Source: Chlamydiota bacterium
Lineage (GTDB): Bacteria; Chlamydiota; Chlamydiia; Chlamydiales; Rhabdochlamydiaceae
Assembly: GCA_023269365.1 (NCBI GenBank)
Contig: JAHFTN010000001.1
Location: forward strand, 1-33,864
DNA length: 33,864 nt
Direction of reading: 5' to 3'
Made by a program: the position numbers and the translations under genes. How positions within the stretch are numbered: position 1 is the stretch's first letter; every line of letters starts with the position of its first letter. Below the pieces are notes generated by a model. The model worked only from the letters and a program-made list of their open reading frames with translations, had not been told where the DNA came from and searched no databases. Below are positions 16,440 through 23,514 of this stretch, in pieces.

Positions 16440-18182
16440 ATGAAATCGATCCTCTCTCAGCTGCAGCAGCAAGTAGAAAAGGCGATTGCCCTAGCCTACG
16501 GCTCTTCGAGTCTATCTCTCCCAGAAATTACACAAAGTACGCAGGCCCACTTTGGGCATTACCAGTGTAATAATGCCTTGAAAATTGCTAAAGAATTGCG
16601 TCTTTCTCCTCGCGATGTGGCAGCAAATCTCATTGCTCATTGGGAAAGGCCGATAGAGATGATTGCCTCTTTGGAGGTGGCGGGACCCGGATTTATTAAC
16701 ATCTCCTTGACCCCTTCTTTTTTGGCGCGCCGTGTAGAGGGGATTTTGCAAGATGTGCGTTTGGGCGTGGAGTTGCCCTTAAAAAAAGAAAAGGTGATCG
16801 TCGAATTTTCTTCTCCTAATATTGCAAAAGAGCTGCATGTCGGGCATCTGCGCTCTACAATTATTGGCGATGCATTGGCTCGGTTGTTCGAGTTCTTAGG
16901 GTATGATGTATTGAGATTGAACCACATTGGAGATTGGGGAACCCAATTTGGGATGTTGATTGTCTACATGCAAGAGGTGGCCCCTGCGGTATTAGAGGGA
17001 AAAGAAGAGACTGATCTTATCACGCTCATGAAATGGTACCAGGCGTCGAAGAAGCGGTTTGATGAGGATGAGGGATTCAAAAAACGCTCTCAGCTCCAAG
17101 TGGTAAAGCTCCAAAGTACAGACGTCGCATCCCTAAATGCATGGCGCATCATTTGCAAGATCTCTAGTAAGGCTTTTCAAGAAATCTATACCTTGCTCGA
17201 TGTCAAGCTCGAAGAGCGAGGGGAGTCGTTTTACAATGCAGATCTTCCCGTTGTCATTAAAGAGCTAGAGGAAAAAAAGTTACTCTCCATTTCCGACGGA
17301 GCGAAATGTCTCTTTCTAGAGGGTTTTGTGGGAAGAGAGGGGACCGCTTTACCGATGATCGTACAAAAATCTGATGGGGGATACAACTACGACACGACAG
17401 ACCTTGCAGCAATTAGACACCGTATTCGCACTGAAAAGGCAGAGAGAATCATCTACGTGACAGATGCGGGGCAGAGTCTGCATTTTGCAATGCTATTCAA
17501 AGCAGCAGAATTAGCTGGCTACCTTGACCCTAAAAAGACCCGGGTAGATCATGTGCCGTTTGGCGTTGTATTAGGTCCTGATGGAAAAAAATTCAAGACT
17601 AGATCTGGTCAGACGGAAAAACTTCTCGATCTTCTCCTAGAGGCAGTGGCGCAATCGAAAAAAATCATGCAAGAAAGGCTGCCTGAATTGTCTGAAGCAG
17701 AGTTAGTCCAAGCGGCGACGATATTGGGGATCGATGCGGTGAAATATGCGGACTTGAGTTGCCATCGGATTAAAGATTACTCATTTAGCTATGAGAGGAT
17801 GTTAAAATTTGAGGGCAATACAGCGGCGTTCCTTCTCTATGCTTACGTGCGTATTCAAGGGATTAAGAGGAAAGTGGGTAAAGACCCTTCCTCTTCATTA
17901 GGAAAAATACCTATTCATCTAGAACACCCCTCTGAAATTGCCTTGGCCCTTCATCTCTGTCAATTCCCAGAATATCTAGAGGCGATGTCAAAAGAACTTT
18001 TACCCAATCGCCTCTGTGATTACCTCTATGAGCTTGCAGAGAAGTTTCATGCTTTTTTCCGCGATTGTAGAGTGGAAGGAGCTGCTGAGGAAGCAAGTCG
18101 TCTTCTTTTGTGTGAAGCGACATCTCGTATCCTTGCTCAGGGATTGAAGATTTTGGGGCTTAAAACACTTGAGAAAATGTAA
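16440..18182 (+). CDS. argS: Arginyl-tRNA synthetase
   Basis: Class I synthetase that charges tRNA-Arg. The 580-residue protein has the ArgS-specific N-terminal Add-1 domain (about 1-110), then FSSPNIAKELHVGHLRST (123-140) with HVGH as the HIGH signature. The Rossmann core contains LNHIGDWGTQFG and NYDTTDLAAI, then FGVVLGPDGKKFKTRSGQ at the KMSKS position, and the helical anticodon-binding domain from about 450. Length is close to other bacterial ArgS. It starts 2 bp after ldh; its last 23 bp overlap the convergent epmB gene. Confidence 0.96.
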   Translation: MKSILSQLQQQVEKAIALAYGSSSLSLPEITQSTQAHFGHYQCNNALKIAKELRLSPRDVAANLIAHWERPIEMIASLEVAGPGFINISLTPSFLARRVEGILQDVRLGVELPLKKEKVIVEFSSPNIAKELHVGHLRSTIIGDALARLFEFLGYDVLRLNHIGDWGTQFGMLIVYMQEVAPAVLEGKEETDLITLMKWYQASKKRFDEDEGFKKRSQLQVVKLQSTDVASLNAWRIICKISSKAFQEIYTLLDVKLEERGESFYNADLPVVIKELEEKKLLSISDGAKCLFLEGFVGREGTALPMIVQKSDGGYNYDTTDLAAIRHRIRTEKAERIIYVTDAGQSLHFAMLFKAAELAGYLDPKKTRVDHVPFGVVLGPDGKKFKTRSGQTEKLLDLLLEAVAQSKKIMQERLPELSEAELVQAATILGIDAVKYADLSCHRIKDYSFSYERMLKFEGNTAAFLLYAYVRIQGIKRKVGKDPSSSLGKIPIHLEHPSEIALALHLCQFPEYLEAMSKELLPNRLCDYLYELAEKFHAFFRDCRVEGAAEEASRLLLCEATSRILAQGLKILGLKTLEKM

Positions 18183-19140
18183 TCATACTCTTGTGGGGTT
18201 GATGGGCTTCTTCTTTGACATATTTAGGAACGGCGTATCCCGGCAACCGTTTCTGAAGTTCCCGCATTAGCTTTTTCCCCTCTTCTTCAGAGACTTCAAA
18301 GTGAGCCGCCCCCTGGACCCGATCGAGTTGATGCAGATAGTAGGGAAGGATGCCATGGTCGATGAGTGTTTCAAATAGGGCTTGTAGGGCTTCTACGGTG
18401 TCATTTACTCCCTTGAGGAGCACAGATTGAGATAACACAGGGACCCCTAGTTTTTGGATCTGTTTGAGCCTTTCAAAGATCTCTGCATCCAATTCATTCG
18501 CGTGGTTTGTGTGGAGGACAAATAGGATTTGCTTTTTGCAAGACGAGAGCAATTTTAGAAAAGAGGGATCGATTCTTTCAGGGATGCCTATAGGAAAACG
18601 GGTGTGAAAGCGGATCCGTTTGACATGGGGGATGTCCCCTAGGGCTGCTAACAAGTTCTCCAACTGGGTATCTCCAAGAGATAGGGGATCTCCCCCGCTA
18701 AGAAGAATTTCAGATAGAGAGGTGTCTTTTTCAATTTCTTTCAACTCTTCTTCAAACTGCCTCTTTGAGGTCTCATAGTCGTAATGTCTGCGAAAGCAGT
18801 ATCTACAATGCATCGCACAAGCACTTGTGCAGAGAAGTAAGGCTCTACCTAAATATTTATGTAGTAATTTAGGCGTTTTTTGAAATTGGGTATCCGCTAC
18901 GGGATCAAGGACAAATAAGGGGGAGTGTTTTCCCTCTTCAAGAGAGGGGAGGAATTGGAGTAAAACGGGGTCTTCCCAACTCTTTTTTTTGATTTTGCTC
19001 GCGAGGCGAAAGGGAAGGTTAAGGGGGAATGGAGACGACACTTTAGCTGTTTGTGTATTTAGCTCCAAGAATGAGAGGAGGGTTTGCCAATCGGTAAAAT
19101 TGTGACGCTGCAGTTGTCTCCATAAGGCAGTAGAGGGCAT
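18160..19140 (-). CDS. epmB: EF-P beta-lysylation protein EpmB (lysine 2,3-aminomutase family)
   Basis: Radical-SAM, PLP-dependent enzyme that converts (S)-alpha-lysine to (R)-beta-lysine for attachment to elongation factor P. The Fe-S motif C-x3-C-x2-C is at Cys108, Cys112 and Cys115, followed by RRHYDYE. LSGGDPLSLGD, IRFHTRFPIG, LHTNHANEL and LSQSVLLKGVND continue the aminomutase core. The length of 326 is that of EpmB rather than the longer catabolic aminomutases. The C-terminus (YAVPKYVKEEAHQPHKS) matches the EpmB-type end. Its partners EpmA and EF-P are not in the window. A 67-bp hairpin repeat lies 28 bp upstream of its start. Confidence 0.9.
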   Translation of the reverse strand: MPSTALWRQLQRHNFTDWQTLLSFLELNTQTAKVSSPFPLNLPFRLASKIKKKSWEDPVLLQFLPSLEEGKHSPLFVLDPVADTQFQKTPKLLHKYLGRALLLCTSACAMHCRYCFRRHYDYETSKRQFEEELKEIEKDTSLSEILLSGGDPLSLGDTQLENLLAALGDIPHVKRIRFHTRFPIGIPERIDPSFLKLLSSCKKQILFVLHTNHANELDAEIFERLKQIQKLGVPVLSQSVLLKGVNDTVEALQALFETLIDHGILPYYLHQLDRVQGAAHFEVSEEEGKKLMRELQKRLPGYAVPKYVKEEAHQPHKSMITFSQVF

Positions 19141-19168
19141 GAAAGGATCCTTTTTAAATTCCTCTTAT

Positions 19169-19235
19169 ACTGGAGTTTAGCCATTGGTGGAGGTAATTTC
19201 GCATCTACAGCCTCCATCAATGGCTAAACTCCAGT
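19169..19235. repeat. 67-bp palindromic repeat, copy A
   Basis: Arms 19169-19193 and 19211-19235 pair over 25 bp with one G-T-type mismatch around a 17-base centre holding TAATTTCGCATCTACA. Imperfect pairing extends outward to about 19161 and 19246. It is about 60/67 identical to copy B by eye. It lies just upstream of epmB on the minus strand. Confidence 0.92.
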
Positions 19236-19319
19236 TATAAAGGAGGAAAAGAAGTTTATATTTTTTTTGTCCCATTTTCAATGGATTTATTTGGGAGGAT
19301 AGGATAAAACTTTCTTTCA

Positions 19320-19386
19320 ATTGGACTTTAACCATTGGTGGAGATAATTTCGCATCTACAGCCTCCACCAATGGCTAAAGCCCAGT
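19320..19386. repeat. 67-bp palindromic repeat, copy B
   Basis: Same length and orientation as copy A, with an identical TAATTTCGCATCTACA centre. The outer stem differs from copy A in part by a compensatory swap: copy A has G paired with C at the seventh stem position where copy B has C paired with G. This suggests that pairing is kept. It ends 17 bp before the ATG of the exported kinase-like gene. The 84 bp between A and B (19236-19319) are AT-rich. They hold weak promoter-like hexamers (minus strand TTGAAA at 19281-19276 and TATAAA at 19260-19255, spacer 15), nothing decisive. Confidence 0.92.
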
Positions 19387-19403
19387 TCAAGTGAGGAGTT
19401 TTT

Positions 19404-20441
19404 ATGCGCAAGTTTTTACTTTCTTTTTTCTTGATGACGGCTTTTATTCACGCTGACTGGAACCGCAATTTTGACGAAAAAAGCGCTCTACTCATGCAAG
19501 AGCTCCCCGCTTTACAACACCCTGATTATATTCAGGAGTATGCTTTTTTTCAAAATGTGAGAGAAGCTCTGCTGAATAATCAAAAATGTGTCAGGGCAGT
19601 ACAGAGGGCAGCGCCGGAAAAAAAATTGCGTATCCAAGATAGAAACCTCTCTATAATTATAAAGAAGAGAAGAGGTAATCACATCCATGATATGTACCCT
19701 TGGGAGCTTTCTTACTTGTTAGGGGCTCATTCTACTATCCTCCCCTCTTTCCCGATGGAGTTAGGAGGAAAAATAATCATCCTACAAAGATTAGAGCCGT
19801 TTGCAACAGGGAAATGGGGTGGGGGGGGCTATCCAAAAGGGTTTTTAAGAAGAGTCTCCCTAGAGAATTACTGGAAAGCCCACCTACTGATCTACCTACT
19901 TGGGATTTCCGATCTGCCAGAAACCAATGTGGGAGTCAACTCAGAGGGGGTCATTCGGCTTTTTGACAATGAAGCGAGTTTGATTTATTACAACACCCCT
20001 TCTAAATCGGTGCGTTTTTTCTTTTCTGGATTTATCTGTCAGTCTTTTGATTGGCCTCAGTACGCCATGCCTTTACATGAAAAAACGGCAAATTGCTTAA
20101 TCGATTTTGTGGAAGGGTTCTCAGATTTTGAAGAAAATCTAAAAATTTATCTTAAATATCGCCCTGTGTCAGTGGCTCATGACGCTTTACAACATCGCTT
20201 GAATATCGTTAGGAGTTTTCCTTTTCGAGAAGGGGCTACATTTCGCGACTTCTTTGGATCTGTTTTCCCAAAAATGAGCCCTGGATTAGATGAGTTAAGT
20301 TGTATCATGAGTCAGATCTTAAAAAGAAAAGTCCATCACGGGTCTGCACTTTTCTTTGCATCCAAGACAGTAAAAAGTGCTGATTTGTCTCTTGAAGATA
20401 GGACTAAACTTCAGCAGTGGGTCAATACTTATATCGACTGA
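19404..20441 (+). CDS. Exported protein with protein-kinase-like catalytic core
   Basis: A 345-residue protein starting with a signal peptide (MRKFLLSFFLMTAFIHA, predicted cleavage near 17). No family is recognised outright, but the layout recalls eukaryotic-type kinases. A strand LSIIIKK (82-88) could carry the ATP-binding Lys. GKIIILQRLEPFATG (122-136) resembles the hinge. DLPETN (170-175) has the Asp and Asn of a catalytic loop, and FDNE (187-190) lies at the DFG position. Asp170-Asn175-Asp188 reproduces the spacing of PKA Asp166-Asn171-Asp184. His of HRD and Phe-Gly of DFG are not kept, so it could be an atypical kinase, a PI4K/HipA-like fold or chance. GTGAGGAG precedes the ATG. Copy B of the 67-bp repeat lies in the leader. 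Confidence 0.7.
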   Translation: MRKFLLSFFLMTAFIHADWNRNFDEKSALLMQELPALQHPDYIQEYAFFQNVREALLNNQKCVRAVQRAAPEKKLRIQDRNLSIIIKKRRGNHIHDMYPWELSYLLGAHSTILPSFPMELGGKIIILQRLEPFATGKWGGGGYPKGFLRRVSLENYWKAHLLIYLLGISDLPETNVGVNSEGVIRLFDNEASLIYYNTPSKSVRFFFSGFICQSFDWPQYAMPLHEKTANCLIDFVEGFSDFEENLKIYLKYRPVSVAHDALQHRLNIVRSFPFREGATFRDFFGSVFPKMSPGLDELSCIMSQILKRKVHHGSALFFASKTVKSADLSLEDRTKLQQWVNTYID

Positions 20442-20473
20442 GAGAATTGCAAAACTCCATTTGGGGTCAAAAA

Positions 20474-20572
20474 GCGCCCTTTTAACGCAGATTCGGATTT
20501 TAGCAGAAGCCACTGAGGCTCAACAGGTTACGTTGCCTCTACTAAAATTCGAACCTGCGCTATACCCGGCGC
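20474..20572. repeat. Long imperfect hairpin downstream of murA
   Basis: Core arms 20486-20507 and 20538-20559 pair over 22 bp with few mismatches; on the minus-strand RNA all but one can pair if G-U is allowed. Outer GCGCC/GGCGC (20474-20478 and 20568-20572) and inner GAGGC/GCCTC (20515-20519 and 20535-20539) extend it. No T-run follows on either strand, so it is not a classical terminator, though it is the only structure in the 190-bp gap between two convergent genes. A TTCGAA stretch gives it a false tRNA look. Confidence 0.75.
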
Positions 20573-20631
20573 GGCTGACTAGTTCAGTTTGAGGGTTGTT
20601 TCTAAACATTGACAACAGACCTTTTCTTATC

Positions 20632-22032
20632 TTAGGCAGGGGTTTTTACAGATTTAGAGTCACTTGTGGCATTGAGAGCTTTTACGAGGGGCTTGAGGGC
20701 AGATTCTGCTTTGGTGCGAGAGATATCCGCTCCAAGAGAGGAGAGTTTGTCCACAACTTTCTCGTAGCCCCTGTCTAAATATTGCAAGCCGCTGATTTGA
20801 CTCTCTTCAGGGGCAAGCAACGCTGCTAATACATAGGCAAACCCAGCGCGCAGATCGGGAATGGCGATATCTTTGCCTTGGAGGGGAGTGGGCCCTTTGA
20901 TCACGATGCTGTGGTGGAAATTTTGTGAAGCAAAACGGCATTCCTTGCCGCCCAAACACTGCGTAAAAGGTTCAATGTCAGCGCCCATCATCTTTAGAGT
21001 GTCAGTATAGCCGAAACGGTTTTCGTAGACAGTTTCATGGATGACAGAAGCGCCGCTCGATTGGGTGAGCAAAACGACAAAAGGCTGTTGCCAGTCAGTC
21101 ATAAAGCCGGGATGGACGCCGGTCTCGATGTGAAGACCCCCTTTGAGTTGCCCTTTGTAGAAAAATTCGATTCCCCCTTTTTTCACCTCGAATCCCGCAT
21201 TCACTTCGCGTAATTTATTTAAGAAGGTGATCATGTGGGAGTGTTCTGCTCCCTCGACAAAGACTCTCCCTTTTGTACTGATTCCGGCAAGGGCAAAAGA
21301 GGCCGCTTCAATCCGGTCGGTGATGACAGTGTGTTCCACATCATGAAAATGTAGCGCCTGTTGAATTCGGATGGTGCGATCGACATCGATCCCAATGGTT
21401 ACTCCCAATTTTTGCAAAAAAAGGATCAGATCGATGACTTCGGGCTCTGTAGCTGCATTTTTAATGACGGTGGTCCCCTTCGCGCGCACAGAGGCCAAAA
21501 TGGTATTCTCTGTAGCTCCCACAGAAGGATAGGGAAGGGTGATGATGGCCCCTTTAAGTCCCTGATGAGCCCTTGCGAAGTAGGCCCCTTCTTTTTTCAT
21601 CTCCCTGTATTCGATGTTAGCCCCGAGTTTTTCTAGAGCTACGATGTGAAAATCGATGGGGCGTTTGCCGATTTTGCATCCTCCGACTGTGGGGACGATG
21701 ATATCTTCATCGGTGCGCCCCAAAAGCGCTCCAATCATTAAAATAGGGATCCTGTTAGAGCCGGAAAAACGCTGAGGGACATAGGCAGTCTTAAGTTCTT
21801 TTGTCACAATTTCCAATACCCCAGAGTCTCGATCCCATTGAATGTGGGAGCCGATTTCTTTACATAAATCGACTGTGATTTCTACTTCTTCTATAGCAGG
21901 GACATTGTAGAAAATACACCGTTTGTCAGAGAGCAGGGAAGCGACTAAAAGCTTTGTGACTGCATTTTTTGCGCCAGCGGCTTTTACAGTGCCTTCTAAG
22001 GGTTTCCCCCCTTTAATTTTGAGAATGTCCAT
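20632..22032 (-). CDS. murA: UDP-N-acetylglucosamine 1-carboxyvinyltransferase
   Basis: First committed step of peptidoglycan synthesis: adds enolpyruvate from PEP to UDP-GlcNAc. Lys22-Asn23 in AAGAKNAV are the substrate-binding pair. SGSNRIPILMIGALLG follows, and PTVGGCKIGKRPIDFH carries the active-site Cys119 equivalent to E. coli Cys115. DLRAGFAYVLAALLA and LDRGYE lie near the C-terminus. At 466 residues it is longer than E. coli MurA (419) through a Lys/Ser-rich tail. C. trachomatis MurA has Asp at the Cys position and is fosfomycin-resistant; this protein has Cys. It diverges from ddl. Confidence 0.96.
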   Translation of the reverse strand: MDILKIKGGKPLEGTVKAAGAKNAVTKLLVASLLSDKRCIFYNVPAIEEVEITVDLCKEIGSHIQWDRDSGVLEIVTKELKTAYVPQRFSGSNRIPILMIGALLGRTDEDIIVPTVGGCKIGKRPIDFHIVALEKLGANIEYREMKKEGAYFARAHQGLKGAIITLPYPSVGATENTILASVRAKGTTVIKNAATEPEVIDLILFLQKLGVTIGIDVDRTIRIQQALHFHDVEHTVITDRIEAASFALAGISTKGRVFVEGAEHSHMITFLNKLREVNAGFEVKKGGIEFFYKGQLKGGLHIETGVHPGFMTDWQQPFVVLLTQSSGASVIHETVYENRFGYTDTLKMMGADIEPFTQCLGGKECRFASQNFHHSIVIKGPTPLQGKDIAIPDLRAGFAYVLAALLAPEESQISGLQYLDRGYEKVVDKLSSLGADISRTKAESALKPLVKALNATSDSKSVKTPA

Positions 22033-22165
22033 GGATGTCCTGCTGAAGGGTTTAGTCTGATTTTTAGATCGAAAGAGCGATAATTGTAAACACTTTTTAG
22101 GATTTTATCACAGGTTTTATTTTACTGGGCTTTAGACGCGAAATTGCCGCTCTCCTCCCAATGGT

Positions 22166-22336
22166 CTCTGTACTGGACAATTTTTTCCTAGAAGACAAAA
22201 GCAGAAGAAAAATAACAAGATATTAGGATGGACAGGATAAAAAGCAAAAAAATAAATTTCCCCATCCTGTCCATCCTAATATCTTGTTATTTCTCTCCTC
22301 GATTTTTTTAGGCGAGAAGTTTTGTTCAGTACAGAG
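22166..22336. mobile_element. 171-bp MITE-like element with terminal inverted repeats
   Basis: The ends CTCTGTACTGGACAA (22166-22180) and TTGTTCAGTACAGAG (22322-22336) are inverted repeats matching at 14 of 15 positions. Direct repeats CAATGGT (22159-22165 and 22339-22345) flank it as a probable target-site duplication, with 2 extra bases on the right. Inside is a perfect 29-bp inverted repeat. It holds no open frame of note, so it would need a transposase elsewhere. Confidence 0.72.
22210..22292. repeat. Perfect 29-bp inverted repeat inside the MITE-like element
   Basis: Arms 22210-22238 and 22264-22292 are exact reverse complements (core GGATGGACAGGAT), around a 25-base A-rich loop. The distances from each arm to the nearer terminal repeat are equal (29 bases), so the whole 171-bp unit is symmetric. 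The ATCCTGTCCATCC core recalls a dispersed palindrome present in many bacterial genomes. Confidence 0.93.
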
Positions 22337-22407
22337 CTCAATGGTATAAAGTCCAGTCTTTGTAAAAAAAGGCATTCTTTTATAGAGTCAGTGAAGATTG
22401 AGGTGAT

Positions 22408-23514
22408 ATGGAAGCGAAAAAAATACGGCTAGGAATTTTATTTGGAGGAAAGTCCGCAGAGCATGAGATCTCGCTTCTTTCAGCGAAAAATGTCATCGCA
22501 CATCTAGATCGAGACAAATACGAGATCATTCTTATCGGCATCGATAAGAAAGGGCAGTGGCATCTTCGAGACCGCGCGAGTTTTTTACTCCACGCAGAGT
22601 GTGTTTCGAAGATTCAGCTGCATGATGCGGGGCATAGTGTGGCATTGGTGCCTCAAGGAAATCGAAAAGAACTCATGAGCTACTCTGGAAAAGAGTTTCA
22701 AGAAGCACTGTGTTTAGATGTGATTTTTCCTGTGTTGCACGGGACCTGCGGGGAAGATGGAACGATGCAAGGGTTGCTCAAGCTTGCAAATATCCCCTTT
22801 GTGGGGGCGGGGGTCTTGGGGTCTGCCGTGGGGATGGATAAAGACGTGATGAAACGCCTCCTTCGAGATGCTAAAATTCCCGTTGCGCGATTTCTTACGC
22901 TCCACGCTTACAACCAAGCGCAATTCCCTTTCGAAAAAGTGGTGGATGAAATTGGTCTTCCTTTTTTTGTTAAGCCAGCGAATGCCGGCTCTTCTGTAGG
23001 CATTGCAAAAGTAAAAGCTAAAGAAGACTTTGCAGCAGCTCTCAAAGAGGCATTTCAATACGACCGCAAGGTGCTTCTTGAAGAATATATCCAGGGAAGG
23101 GAGATAGAGTGTTGTGTGCTCGGCAATGATCATCCACGCGTCTCTTTGCCAGCAGAGGTGATCCCTCATCATGAGTTTTACTCTTATGAGGCAAAGTATC
23201 TAGATGCACAAGGTGCTACTTATCATATTCCTGCTGCGATCTCTCCTGAAGAGATCGCAAAGATGCAGTCTTTAGCCATTGAGACCTATCGAGTCCTTTG
23301 CTGCGAGGGGATGGCTAGAGTAGATTTTTTCCTTAAAGCAGATGGCACTTTTTTGGTAAATGAGATTAATACCCTACCTGGATTCAGAGAGTTAAGCGTC
23401 TATCCCAAGCTATGGGAAGCCAGCGGGCTCCCTTGTCCGGCTCTTTTGGACAGTCTCATTACACTCGCTTTTGAGCGGCATGCCAAAGAATCAGCTCTAA
23501 AAACCACTTTTTAA
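22408..23514 (+). CDS. ddl: Free-standing D-alanine--D-alanine ligase
   Basis: ATP-grasp ligase that joins two D-Ala for the peptidoglycan stem. Motifs: LFGGKSAEHEISLLSA at the N-terminus, FPVLHGTCGEDG, VGMDKDVMK, FVKPANAGSSVGI, LLEEYIQGREIE, the Tyr of FYSYEAKYLD (D-Ala rather than D-lactate specificity), ARVDFFL and NEINTLPGF. At 368 residues it matches DdlA-type enzymes. In Chlamydiaceae the Ddl domain is fused to MurC; here it stands alone and diverges from murA. GAGGTGAT lies just before the ATG. Its stop abuts the stop of the next, convergent gene. Confidence 0.96.
   Translation: MEAKKIRLGILFGGKSAEHEISLLSAKNVIAHLDRDKYEIILIGIDKKGQWHLRDRASFLLHAECVSKIQLHDAGHSVALVPQGNRKELMSYSGKEFQEALCLDVIFPVLHGTCGEDGTMQGLLKLANIPFVGAGVLGSAVGMDKDVMKRLLRDAKIPVARFLTLHAYNQAQFPFEKVVDEIGLPFFVKPANAGSSVGIAKVKAKEDFAAALKEAFQYDRKVLLEEYIQGREIECCVLGNDHPRVSLPAEVIPHHEFYSYEAKYLDAQGATYHIPAAISPEEIAKMQSLAIETYRVLCCEGMARVDFFLKADGTFLVNEINTLPGFRELSVYPKLWEASGLPCPALLDSLITLAFERHAKESALKTTF

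Larger units (their letters stand above)
22124..22357. repeat. 67-bp palindromic repeat, degraded copy C, split by an insertion
   Basis: 22124-22165 and 22346-22357 joined together match the reverse complement of copy B: ACTGGGCTTTAG at the left end, GCGAAATT in the centre, CCAATGGT, then TAAAGTCCAGT at the right end. About 13-16 bases of one inner arm are missing. The element at 22166-22336 interrupts it, with CAATGGT on both sides. The whole 22033-22407 gap otherwise contains no gene. AT-rich leader sequence of murA lies at 22033-22123, and GAGGTGAT just before the ddl ATG is its ribosome-binding site. Confidence 0.8.

Noticed and set aside
19177..19371. 64-codon minus-strand open frame
   Set aside because: It is made of the two 67-bp repeats and shows a repeated peptide only because the DNA repeats; no ribosome-binding site.
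19169..19386. CRISPR-like pair of repeats
   Set aside because: Only two copies, 84 bp apart, each a full palindrome, with a third copy in a distant gap and no cas gene; a dispersed palindromic repeat fits better.
20535..20572. tRNA-like TTCGAACC stretch
   Set aside because: The bases around the putative T-loop cannot form a 5-bp T-stem and no acceptor or anticodon arm is present; it is part of the long hairpin 20474-20572.
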